This document shows positions 56,776 to 64,000 of a stretch of 64,000 nucleotides of DNA, piece after piece (within the stretch, counting starts at the first letter, position 1; every line of letters starts with the position of its first letter). A model generated the notes under the pieces. That model saw only the letters and a list, made by a program, of their open reading frames with translations, did not search any database and was not told where the DNA came from. Location: assembly GCF_002860205.1 (NCBI RefSeq), contig NZ_PGVB01000021.1, positions 62,001-126,000 of the forward strand, in the 5' to 3' direction. The DNA comes from Bacillus sp. T33-2 (GTDB taxonomy: Bacteria > Bacillota > Bacilli > Bacillales > Cytobacillaceae). The position numbers and the translations under genes were made by a program.

Positions 56776-57867
56776 CTATGACATTGGAACTTGGGCGATT
56801 ACTTTTCCATCAATCCGGCTAAAAATATCCTCTAGATCATGACCAGTGATAGTCAGTCCATGGTTTTTCAGTCCAATAATAGTTCGCGATGGATTTTCAG
56901 CTTTACGCACCAAGTCTGCGACAGCTTCAGCCAGTTGAATGGTGCCGCATGGAAAATTGATTACTGTTTCCTTTATTCCATCCATCCACGCATGTATATG
57001 CACAATTGCTCCTACCTCAGGATGTTCCTTATAAATCATCCAATGCTCAATCGCATCAACGGATGCTCGTTTAGGGGAAATATTAGGTGGAACGCTTATT
57101 TCCATTGCCTTTTTTTCAACATTAAATCCTTTGATATACAAAATATCCTGTCCGATTACACGCATATCTGCTTTGTTGACTCCGCTCGCACTCATCCAAA
57201 AATTGTTTTCACTGTGCCTGCTGCTAAGATTGCCGTAACTTAAACCACCGATACTGTACAGTTTTTTCAGATGGCGCATATCACGTTCGTCTAAATATTT
57301 CTCAAGCGGAAACGGTGCAGGCAATAGGTTCATTTGATCTAATTTTTTGCCTGATTGGTACATTTTTCTTGTAGTTTCGTTGCCGCTCCATAATTCTTCA
57401 TCTAGATCCTGGATAAATTCATTGTCAATTACTAATTCAGATGACGCCACCGGTTCGAGCCTCTCAAAAATCTTTTGAAAAAAATCCTCTTCACTTTCAT
57501 TCTGATATGTAATTTTGTAGAAACCCTGTTCCGGGGTTATGAATGACACTTCCGTTTGTTCTTTTGTGTGGATAATATATATTAAATGGTTCGATATTGA
57601 TCTGATTAAGTATGGATATGCAGTTTTAAAAGTATGTTCTGATTCACGATGTTCCTCTAATATCGATACTACAAAAGTAGCCTGTGCCTTTCGGCGAAAT
57701 GGCCTCGGTTTATCTTTATCAATTACATTAAATACAATCCTTATATCCTCTAGTGGCTCTTTGCAATATTGGTATCCATTAGATGAAAACTTTTCTTTTA
57801 TCCCTTCTGTAAACCATGTAAGAAAAGGAGTCCTTTCTGCCCCAGTTATGGTAAATTGATGGTTCAT
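56776..57867 (-). CDS. Class II aldolase/adducin-domain protein with extra N-terminal domain
   Basis: A 363-residue protein. The first 185 residues are an uncharacterised domain. Residues about 195-363 form a class II aldolase fold (GGLSYGNLSSRH...; zinc-type HIHAW; a third His in IGLKNHGLTITG). These enzymes cleave or epimerise sugar phosphates. The GGGAGG RBS is 9 nt upstream, and the dehydrogenase gene ends only 40 nt before this gene starts, so they are co-transcribed. Substrate unknown. Confidence 0.75.
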   Translation of the reverse strand: MNHQFTITGAERTPFLTWFTEGIKEKFSSNGYQYCKEPLEDIRIVFNVIDKDKPRPFRRKAQATFVVSILEEHRESEHTFKTAYPYLIRSISNHLIYIIHTKEQTEVSFITPEQGFYKITYQNESEEDFFQKIFERLEPVASSELVIDNEFIQDLDEELWSGNETTRKMYQSGKKLDQMNLLPAPFPLEKYLDERDMRHLKKLYSIGGLSYGNLSSRHSENNFWMSASGVNKADMRVIGQDILYIKGFNVEKKAMEISVPPNISPKRASVDAIEHWMIYKEHPEVGAIVHIHAWMDGIKETVINFPCGTIQLAEAVADLVRKAENPSRTIIGLKNHGLTITGHDLEDIFSRIDGKVIAQVPMS

Positions 57868-57907
57868 AATTTACGCCTCCCTAGTTGATTTGAAAAAATG
57901 TAATGAT

Positions 57908-59131
57908 TTATGGTTCAAAAACAACCTTTATTGCAGAACGGTTTTTCTTATTCGAAGCTGTATCAAGTGCGTCCCTGTAATCTTCCAGCGAGAATCTATG
58001 GGTTACCATCCTGGATAAATCGACTTTACCGGCACGCATCAATTCTATTGCTATGTCAAATGTTCTTACCCTTTTTCCTTTATAATCCTCAGTACTATAA
58101 GCAAAGCTCCCCTTTACTTCCAACTCGTTGAGCCAGACTGTCGTCCAGTCAATTGCATCCAGAATGCCGGCTAATCCCAACAGGACGACTTTTCCCCCAT
58201 TTTTTGAAAACCGAAGGGCATCATTCACGCTTTGTTTTTTCCCTACGCATTCAAATACAATATCTGCCCCTCCATGTATTACCTCAGGGCCAAAAATCGG
58301 CCTTAATACCTGTCCTTTCAAGGCTTTTGTCAAATTATCCACGTATGATTGTTTTTGTAGGAGAATGACCTCATCTGCCCCATAATGGTTAGCTAGATCA
58401 ACTTGGAATTGGTGTTTTGCCAACACTACTATTTTGCATGGGATTTCAAGAGCGCGGATGGCTGCAGCAACACATATTCCAATAACCCCCGCGCCTATGA
58501 TAAGGACCGTGTCATTTTCGCGAGGCGGATTCCTTAAAACACTATGTAAAGCACAGCTAAATGGCTCTACCATCACTCCGTTTAAATCGCTTACTGCTGC
58601 AGGCAGTTTAAAAACCTGGCTTTTATGGGCTACCAGGCAAGAACTCCAGCCGCCTCCTGTATCCTTGCAAGTGCCTATTAATAAACCCGGCGACAAGTAT
58701 CCTTCGGTTTTTCTGGTACACAAGCTATAATTGCCATTGAGGCATGCGGGACAATGCTCAGTTATTCCCCTGGTGGCACATGATAAAATCGGATCTACCA
58801 CAACCCGGTCTCCAATATTCAAACCTGTTATTTGTGAACCTAATTCGGCAATTTCACCGACAATTTCATGCCCAATTGTAAACGGAAAAGAGACATATGG
58901 AGAAGTAGATGGACTATCGTTCAGGAATAAAAGATTCAGGTCACTGCCGCAAATGCCGCTATACTTCACTTTTATTTTGACCCAATTTTCATTGGGAAGC
59001 TTCGGTTCCACCCCTTCATCAGACCGCAAACAAGAAAGCTGAGGAGTCCAATAAAAAGAGGGAACAAACCTGCCCGCTATTTTGCTGAAAATATACCGGT
59101 GCATCTTATAATCGAACTGCAAAGCCTTCAA
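57908..59131 (-). CDS. Zinc-type alcohol/polyol dehydrogenase (MDR family)
   Basis: A 407-residue dehydrogenase. The catalytic zinc site is GICGSDLN with GHEIVGEI. The structural zinc region is altered (CATRGITEHCPACLNGNYSLC). The NAD fold is GAGVIGICVAAAIRAL. It is longer than ordinary MDR enzymes by an N-terminal extension of about 45 residues. TTG 59131 follows AGGTGA by 5 nt; GTG 59140 overlaps that RBS. It is first of the adh-aldolase-pssA set and divergent from the lipid kinase gene. Confidence 0.78.
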   Translation of the reverse strand: MKALQFDYKMHRYIFSKIAGRFVPSFYWTPQLSCLRSDEGVEPKLPNENWVKIKVKYSGICGSDLNLLFLNDSPSTSPYVSFPFTIGHEIVGEIAELGSQITGLNIGDRVVVDPILSCATRGITEHCPACLNGNYSLCTRKTEGYLSPGLLIGTCKDTGGGWSSCLVAHKSQVFKLPAAVSDLNGVMVEPFSCALHSVLRNPPRENDTVLIIGAGVIGICVAAAIRALEIPCKIVVLAKHQFQVDLANHYGADEVILLQKQSYVDNLTKALKGQVLRPIFGPEVIHGGADIVFECVGKKQSVNDALRFSKNGGKVVLLGLAGILDAIDWTTVWLNELEVKGSFAYSTEDYKGKRVRTFDIAIELMRAGKVDLSRMVTHRFSLEDYRDALDTASNKKNRSAIKVVFEP

Positions 59132-59267
59132 CTCAATCACCTGGTTTCGTTTTTGGATTTCAAATGATAATTTGTCCCTGTCCCTTCCTTTCTATGCATT
59201 TTTTAGTTGATTATGGGAGAAAACATAACCATGGAAAGATTATTTTAAAAATGGACAGGTGAGATTT

Positions 59268-60155
59268 TTGCATTGTTTTATTGTCAATAAAGTTTCTGGT
59301 AATGGAAGAGGACTAAAAGTCTGGACTGCTATTGAAAAGATCCTGCAGCAAAAACATATCGTCTATTCCGTGCATTTTACCCAAAAACGTAAAGACGCTA
59401 CGCAAATAGTCATGGAACTGATAAACGATAAAGAAACTTCTGTAATAATAGCAGTTGGCGGGGATGGGACGGTCAATGAGGTAATTAATGGTCTAGTCGG
59501 ATGCCAGGTACCGCTGGGGATCATCCCGGCTGGTTCAGGGAATGATTTTTGCAGAGCACTGGGGGTGCCAATGAAATTCGATCAAGCTTTAGAACGCATT
59601 CTAAAACATGACAAAGAGCTAATTGATATCGGCCGAGTTAATAACGAATACTTTGCTACAGTGGTGGGAATTGGATTTGATGGACAAGTAGCTAAAGTGA
59701 CAAATAGCTCAAAATATAAAAAACTGTTGAATAGAATGCGGATGGGAGGAATTTCTTACATAGTCGGAGTAGTGAATGTGCTTTTGTATTATAAACCTAC
59801 CGATGTGGTTTTAGAGATCGATAAAAAACAGTTCAAAATTCCAAAAGTATGGCTTATAGCAGTTGCAAACTCACCTTACTATGCGGGAGGCATGTTAATT
59901 TGTCCAAATGCGACAAACAAGGATGGGTTATTTGAAATTTGTATTGTGCAGGGAATCAGCAGATGGGGACTTTTGCGGATGCTTCCATTGGTTTTTAAGG
60001 GGAAACACATTTCTCACCCTTCTATTTCTATTTTAAAAGGCAGAGAAATAGATATTCTCTCAGGTTCCCCAATGATTGCGCATGGGGACGGGGAGATTGT
60101 CGGTTCAACTCCAGTGAAGTTAACGGTTCAGCCCGGGTCATTATGTATCCTGTAG
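59268..60155 (+). CDS. Diacylglycerol kinase-family lipid kinase
   Basis: A 295-residue soluble or peripheral kinase of the DagK/YegS family. The nucleotide site is AVGGDGTVNEVINGL, followed by LGIIPAGSGNDFCRALG. The C-domain holds GIGFDGQVAKVT and the acidic end AHGDGEIVGSTP. The likely reaction is phosphorylation of diacylglycerol or a related lipid alcohol. TTG 59268 follows AGGTGAG by a few nt; GTG 59259 is an alternative. It is divergent from the dehydrogenase-aldolase-pssA operon, sharing its control region. Confidence 0.85.
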   Translation: MHCFIVNKVSGNGRGLKVWTAIEKILQQKHIVYSVHFTQKRKDATQIVMELINDKETSVIIAVGGDGTVNEVINGLVGCQVPLGIIPAGSGNDFCRALGVPMKFDQALERILKHDKELIDIGRVNNEYFATVVGIGFDGQVAKVTNSSKYKKLLNRMRMGGISYIVGVVNVLLYYKPTDVVLEIDKKQFKIPKVWLIAVANSPYYAGGMLICPNATNKDGLFEICIVQGISRWGLLRMLPLVFKGKHISHPSISILKGREIDILSGSPMIAHGDGEIVGSTPVKLTVQPGSLCIL

Positions 60156-60250
60156 CTTTGAAGTACACCATCCTAACACAGTTAAACACAGGAAATAAGT
60201 ATAACCTGTTCCCTATGAAATATCTAATTTTAATATGAGGATGCTGGAAT

Positions 60251-60433
60251 ATGAAAGGATTGCTTTTGTCAGTATGGAATTACTTTAATCGGTTGTGGCC
60301 GGCAACCTATGTGTTTGGTTCCGGCATAAACACCCAAAGAGACGGGCTGGCTCCATCCGCTGGAACCATAGAGCAATTGAATTGGGAAAGGAGGCAGCTT
60401 CACGACTTTGGCTTTCTTTTCTTTAAATATTAA
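60251..60433 (+). CDS. Possible 60-residue protein
   Basis: ATG 60251 has GAGGATG 10 nt upstream. Aromatic-rich start (MKGLLLSVWNYFNRLWPATYV), then a polar end. No family recognised and the RBS is weak, so it may be chance. Confidence 0.3.
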   Translation: MKGLLLSVWNYFNRLWPATYVFGSGINTQRDGLAPSAGTIEQLNWERRQLHDFGFLFFKY

Positions 60434-60499
60434 CATCGAACTCCACTGCAGGAAGCTTCTCCTTCGGTTATGCATTATTCAATGTCCAAATCAACATTA

Positions 60500-62092
60500 C
60501 TAATTTACTTTCTTTGGTCCCTTCCAATGCATTTCCCGCAAACGGTATTTTTGAAGTTTGCCAGTTGCAGTTTTTGGCAGGGAATGTACGAACTCTACCG
60601 CTTTAGGCGCTTTGAAATGGGCCATTTTGGATCTGCAAAACTCAATAATCTCTTCTTCTGTTACAATTGCCTCTGGCTTCAGTACAATGATCGCCTTTGG
60701 TACCTCTCCCCATTTTTCGTCGGGAATGGCAATCACCGCAGTCTCCAGTACGTCAGGGTGCCTGTAAAGAACACCTTCCACCTCAGTTGAAGAAATATTT
60801 TCTCCCCCGGATATAATCAAATCCTTCGCCCGGTCCTGTATTTCAATGAAGCCATCCGGATGGGTAACTGCCAAATCCCCCGTATGGAACCAGCCGTCCC
60901 TGATGGCGGCCGCTGTCGTTTCAGGATCCTTATAATATCCCTTCATTACAACGTTTCCACGGGTAATGATCTCACCAAGTTCCTTCCCATTCCAGGCAAC
61001 TTCCTGCCCGTCTGCATGGACGACCTTTGTTTCACCGTTAAAAGCAAGCTCGATCCCTTGTCTTGCCTTGATAGAAGACTGTTCATCCGCCGATTTTCCC
61101 TCAAATTCTTTTTTCCATTCACAATACAGGATGAATGGAGAGGTTTCCGTAAGGCCATAAACATGGATCATATTCAGTCCTAGTATTTCCTGGGCTTTTT
61201 GAATCACAGCCGCTGATGGCGGTGCACCAGCTGTGGCCATGCGCAGGCGGGTCTTGATTGTGAACTCCCTAGCTTTTGGATCATTAATAAGCATATTGAC
61301 GACAGTTGGTGCACCGCATAATAGAGTGATATTTTTACTGTTGAATAGTTCCAGGATAAGAGGCGGATCCACCTTCCTTAAGCATACATGCGTGGCACCG
61401 GCTGCAGTAATCGCCCACACACCGCCCCATCCGTTTGCATGGAACATCGGCAAAGTATGGAGATAAACATCGTCATGGTGAACTCCCAGGTGGTACATGA
61501 AATTGGCCGCATTCAGGTAATTTCCTCTATGGGTTAACATCACGCCTTTTGGTTTTGAAGTTGTACCACTAGTATAATTCAGCGTGAGCAGCTGATTTTC
61601 ATCTATTTCTGCCAATCGGATTTCATAATTTTCCGGAGCGTGCTGAAGAAACGCCTCATAATCAACCCCGTTTAAAGAACTACTATGGCCTTGTACAGAA
61701 ACGACCACAATCTGTTCCAGGGAAAGGTTTCCTTTTATTTCCTCTATTGGACCGCTGAATTCTTCATCAATAATCAGCATTTTCGCATCACTATGATTGA
61801 TTATGTACTCCAAATCTCCTGCTGATAAACGGTAATTCAAAGGCACCATGACAGCACCAAGCTGGCAGATTCCATAAAAACACTCCAGCATATAATGTGT
61901 GTTGGGCAGCATAACCGCAACATGGTCACCATTGCGGATACCTGCATTATGTAATGCCGCTGACAGCCGATCTGTACGCTCTGCGAATTCTTTGTACGTA
62001 AATTCCTTCTCTCCATCGATAACAGCTGTTTTTTGGGGGTAATATTTTACCGCCCTTCGCTTCCAATCCAGTGGGGTGAGTGCAGAAATCAC
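60500..62092 (-). CDS. Acyl-CoA synthetase (AMP-forming), long-chain FadD-like
   Basis: A 530-residue adenylate-forming ligase that activates a fatty acid or related carboxylate with ATP and CoA. Motifs are YTSGTTSKPKGVMLTH (P-loop), YGLTETSP, GWFHTGDLAV and DRAKDLIISGGENIS, with the catalytic Lys in PKTATGKLQK. The PMFHANGWG segment is typical of medium/long-chain and 3-methylmercaptopropionyl-type enzymes, so the substrate is open. GTG 62092 follows AAGGAG. Monocistronic. Confidence 0.88.
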   Translation of the reverse strand: MISALTPLDWKRRAVKYYPQKTAVIDGEKEFTYKEFAERTDRLSAALHNAGIRNGDHVAVMLPNTHYMLECFYGICQLGAVMVPLNYRLSAGDLEYIINHSDAKMLIIDEEFSGPIEEIKGNLSLEQIVVVSVQGHSSSLNGVDYEAFLQHAPENYEIRLAEIDENQLLTLNYTSGTTSKPKGVMLTHRGNYLNAANFMYHLGVHHDDVYLHTLPMFHANGWGGVWAITAAGATHVCLRKVDPPLILELFNSKNITLLCGAPTVVNMLINDPKAREFTIKTRLRMATAGAPPSAAVIQKAQEILGLNMIHVYGLTETSPFILYCEWKKEFEGKSADEQSSIKARQGIELAFNGETKVVHADGQEVAWNGKELGEIITRGNVVMKGYYKDPETTAAAIRDGWFHTGDLAVTHPDGFIEIQDRAKDLIISGGENISSTEVEGVLYRHPDVLETAVIAIPDEKWGEVPKAIIVLKPEAIVTEEEIIEFCRSKMAHFKAPKAVEFVHSLPKTATGKLQKYRLREMHWKGPKKVN

Positions 62093-62256
62093 ATTATCAC
62101 AACTCCTTTTCTGACATACATTATTTTTTCAATAAAAATAACTTCATAATCGGATAGCACTTACATTAAGAATATACCCTATTTTTCCTGTACTTTAAAT
62201 ATAAAGTTACAGAACTTTTATAATAGTCAAACAAATTTTAACCTAGGCAAAATCAC

Positions 62257-62306
62257 AATAAAGCCCCTGGATGCTGCGATACGAGATACCAAGGGCTTTA
62301 TTATGC
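62257..62306 (-). terminator. cysK terminator
   Basis: AATAAAGCCC-TTGG on the minus strand pairs with CCAGGGGCTTTATT, with an 18-nt loop carrying its own small stem. Confidence 0.75.
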
Positions 62307-62312
62307 ATAATT

Positions 62313-63257
62313 TTATCTTTCGCCAAACGAAAATAAATCACTTGAAAGGTATCGTTCCCCTGTATCACATGCGATACAGACAACGACTTCATCCGGCTTC
62401 AGCCGTTTTGCCACTTTGATGGCCGCAAAGCAGGCAGCGCCCGAGGAAGGTCCGACCAGGATTCCTTCTTCCCGCGCGAGGCGCCTAGTGATATCGTATG
62501 CCTCCTCATCTTTAATCTGATGGATTTCATCATAGACATCTTGGTTAAGTATGGCAGGTATGAATCCGGGACTTGTTCCGACCAGCTTGTGTTTACCTGG
62601 TTTTCCGCCGGACAACACAGGAGATCCAGCCGGTTCAACGACATGCACCTCTAAACCAGGGTATGCATCTTTTAAAACTTCCCCTGTACCGGTGATTGTT
62701 CCACCGGTTCCTGATGTAGCAACAAAGGCACTTAAAGGCCTTTTAAGCTCCTGCATAGCTTCGATAATTTCCAACGCGGTCGTTTTTCGGTGGGCTTCAG
62801 GGTTTGCGCTGTTTTCAAATTGCATTGGAACAAAGCTGCTTGGAATTTCAGCGGCAATTTCCAATGCCTTTTTTATAGATCCTGGCATTTTTTCGTCACC
62901 CGGAGTCAGGACAACTTCAGCCCCATATGCCTTTAATAGATTAATTCTTTCTGCTGTCATCGTATCAGGCATTACGAGAATAGCCTTATAACCACGTGCC
63001 GCTGCGTTCATTGCGATCCCGATTCCTGTGTTGCCGCTGGTCGGTTCGATAATGACCGATCCAGGTATCAGCTTTCCTTCTTTTTCAGCTTGTTCAATCA
63101 TGTTAAATGAGGCCCTGTCTTTCACGCTCCTGCTTGGATTCATAAATTCCAGTTTAAGATAAACAGAGGCGCCGCCCTCGGGCGCAAGCCTGTTTAATTT
63201 CACCAATGGTGTATCTCCGATTAAATCTGCGATGTTGTTTACTGCTCTCATTTGCAT
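62313..63257 (-). CDS. cysK: Cysteine synthase A (O-acetylserine thiol-lyase)
   Basis: A 314-residue PLP enzyme forming cysteine from O-acetylserine and sulfide. PLP lysine in SVKDRAS, substrate loop PTSGNTGIGIA, phosphate loop TSGTGGTITGTG, and GPSSGAA near the C-terminus. The PSRSVKDR variant and MNPS segment leave open a paralogue role (for example cystathionine synthase-like), but the length fits CysK. ATG 63257 follows AAAGAGAG. It follows the flavin monooxygenase gene by only 14 nt, so they are probably co-transcribed. Confidence 0.88.
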   Translation of the reverse strand: MQMRAVNNIADLIGDTPLVKLNRLAPEGGASVYLKLEFMNPSRSVKDRASFNMIEQAEKEGKLIPGSVIIEPTSGNTGIGIAMNAAARGYKAILVMPDTMTAERINLLKAYGAEVVLTPGDEKMPGSIKKALEIAAEIPSSFVPMQFENSANPEAHRKTTALEIIEAMQELKRPLSAFVATSGTGGTITGTGEVLKDAYPGLEVHVVEPAGSPVLSGGKPGKHKLVGTSPGFIPAILNQDVYDEIHQIKDEEAYDITRRLAREEGILVGPSSGAACFAAIKVAKRLKPDEVVVCIACDTGERYLSSDLFSFGER

Positions 63258-63271
63258 GTCAACTCTCTTTC

Positions 63272-64000
63272 TTAATGCATTTTCTCTTGTTGTAAGTATT
63301 CGTTTGCAATCAGACGGTAGGACTGGATTCGGTCTTCCGGGGAATGCGTGATGGTGACAATCATGATTTCATCCGCTTTATATTTATCTCTTAGATCATT
63401 GAGTTTATTTGTCACTTCAGCTGGATTGCCGATGATCAAATTCTGTTTCATTTTATCAAATGCAACTTTTTCTTTGTCATCCAACTTATGCTGCTTTGCT
63501 TCCGATATAGAAGGAACACGGTTCGCCCCCTGCCCGCCACTCTTTTGCAGTCCCCAAATAAGCGGACTTAACGCAGTCTCTTCTGCTTTTTCTGTCGTCT
63601 CCGCGCAAATGGCTGAAACAGCCAGGATTACATAGGGTCGTTGATTTTCTCTTTTGGGTTGAAAGGAATCTATGTATTGCTTAATGATAGCCGTACCGTC
63701 GCTGTCGCTCATAAACTTTCCGAATGTGTAGGCCATGCCATTTTCCGCAGCCAGCAGTGCGCTTTTTTTACCTGTGCCGAGAAGGAAAGGCATAGGAGAT
63801 TTATCTGGAAGTGGCGCAGCGGTCAATTTAACATACTCATGGCCTGAAGGAAAATCATTGTCCAAGAAACATAGCAGGTCCTTCACCAGTTCAGGCATTC
63901 TCCACACTTGCTGAAGGAAGTTATCTGACAAAGCATTGGTCGCTTCAGCAGAACCACCAGGGGCCCTGCCAATGCCGATGTCAATGCGGCCGGGAAACAA
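63272..64000 (-). CDS. LLM-class flavin-dependent monooxygenase (partial)
   Basis: The C-terminal 242 residues of a luciferase-like monooxygenase, cut by the right edge. The visible start FPGRIDIGIGRAPGGS is the family's internal conserved strand, so roughly 100 residues are missing. It contains PFLLGTGKKSALLAAENGMAYTFGKF and ends in the DEIMIVTITHSPEDR strand typical of the family. It probably uses FMNH2 to oxidise a small organic (perhaps sulfur-containing) substrate; linkage to cysK hints at sulfur salvage. Confidence 0.85.
   Translation of the reverse strand: MFPGRIDIGIGRAPGGSAEATNALSDNFLQQVWRMPELVKDLLCFLDNDFPSGHEYVKLTAAPLPDKSPMPFLLGTGKKSALLAAENGMAYTFGKFMSDSDGTAIIKQYIDSFQPKRENQRPYVILAVSAICAETTEKAEETALSPLIWGLQKSGGQGANRVPSISEAKQHKLDDKEKVAFDKMKQNLIIGNPAEVTNKLNDLRDKYKADEIMIVTITHSPEDRIQSYRLIANEYLQQEKMH

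Overview
The window is chromosomal DNA of a Bacillaceae endospore former. The evidence is synteny: citB, yneN, sspN, tlp, yneP, yneQ, yneR, plsY, yneT, parE and parC occur in the order found in Bacillus subtilis. There are also three or four small acid-soluble spore protein genes, strong AGGAGG-type ribosome binding sites and many GTG/TTG starts. I cannot name the species. The organism appears to decode selenocysteine: selA lies at about 3.3 kb, and an IscA/HesB-family gene at 17.1 kb carries an in-frame UGA exactly at the conserved cysteine.

Layout. 0-3 kb: edge of a DUF3231-like gene, then an ssuA-ssuC-ssuB sulfonate importer and a yqhV-like gene. 3.3-6.4 kb: selA and a PAS-PAS-GGDEF cyclase. 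6.4-12.1 kb: sspP, a frameshifted sspO, aconitase citB, the membrane-anchored thioredoxin yneN (no AUG start), an fbpB-like gene, sspN and tlp. 12.2-15.6 kb: a double-AAA ATPase inserted before yneP-yneQ-yneR. 15.8-24.8 kb: CapA-like protein, the HesB selenoprotein, plsY, and a block absent from the B. subtilis order (DUF3243, phospholipase-D-like, chromate transporter, GH18), then yneT. 25-33.6 kb: helD, a subtilisin-like protease, parE-parC. 33.8-37.8 kb: a 20-bp-period repeat, the DNA alkylation repair set adaA-alkA-ogt, a secreted protein and a bacterial staygreen homologue.

38-55 kb is a plastic, gene-poor region. It holds a 338-bp non-autonomous IS21-type element with 5-bp target duplication, a structured element right behind a terminator (possible group II intron remnant), and a formaldehyde dehydrogenase. 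It also holds decayed oxalate decarboxylase and DsrE genes, a CstR-like regulator with a perfect 18-bp palindrome, an intact thiosulfate-transporter/TusA pair, an MscS channel, and an ECF41 sigma factor with its oxidoreductase.

55-64 kb is metabolic: pssA, a class II aldolase and an alcohol dehydrogenase on one strand, with a divergent DagK-type lipid kinase, which may form a lipid head-group module. An acyl-CoA synthetase, cysteine synthase and a truncated flavin monooxygenase follow. Sulfur themes recur (ssu, cysK, TsuA/TusA, CstR, HesB family), and the selenoprotein with its Cys paralogue yneR is the most notable content.

I saw no rRNA, tRNA or CRISPR array. All calls are from reading the sequence; no database search was run.
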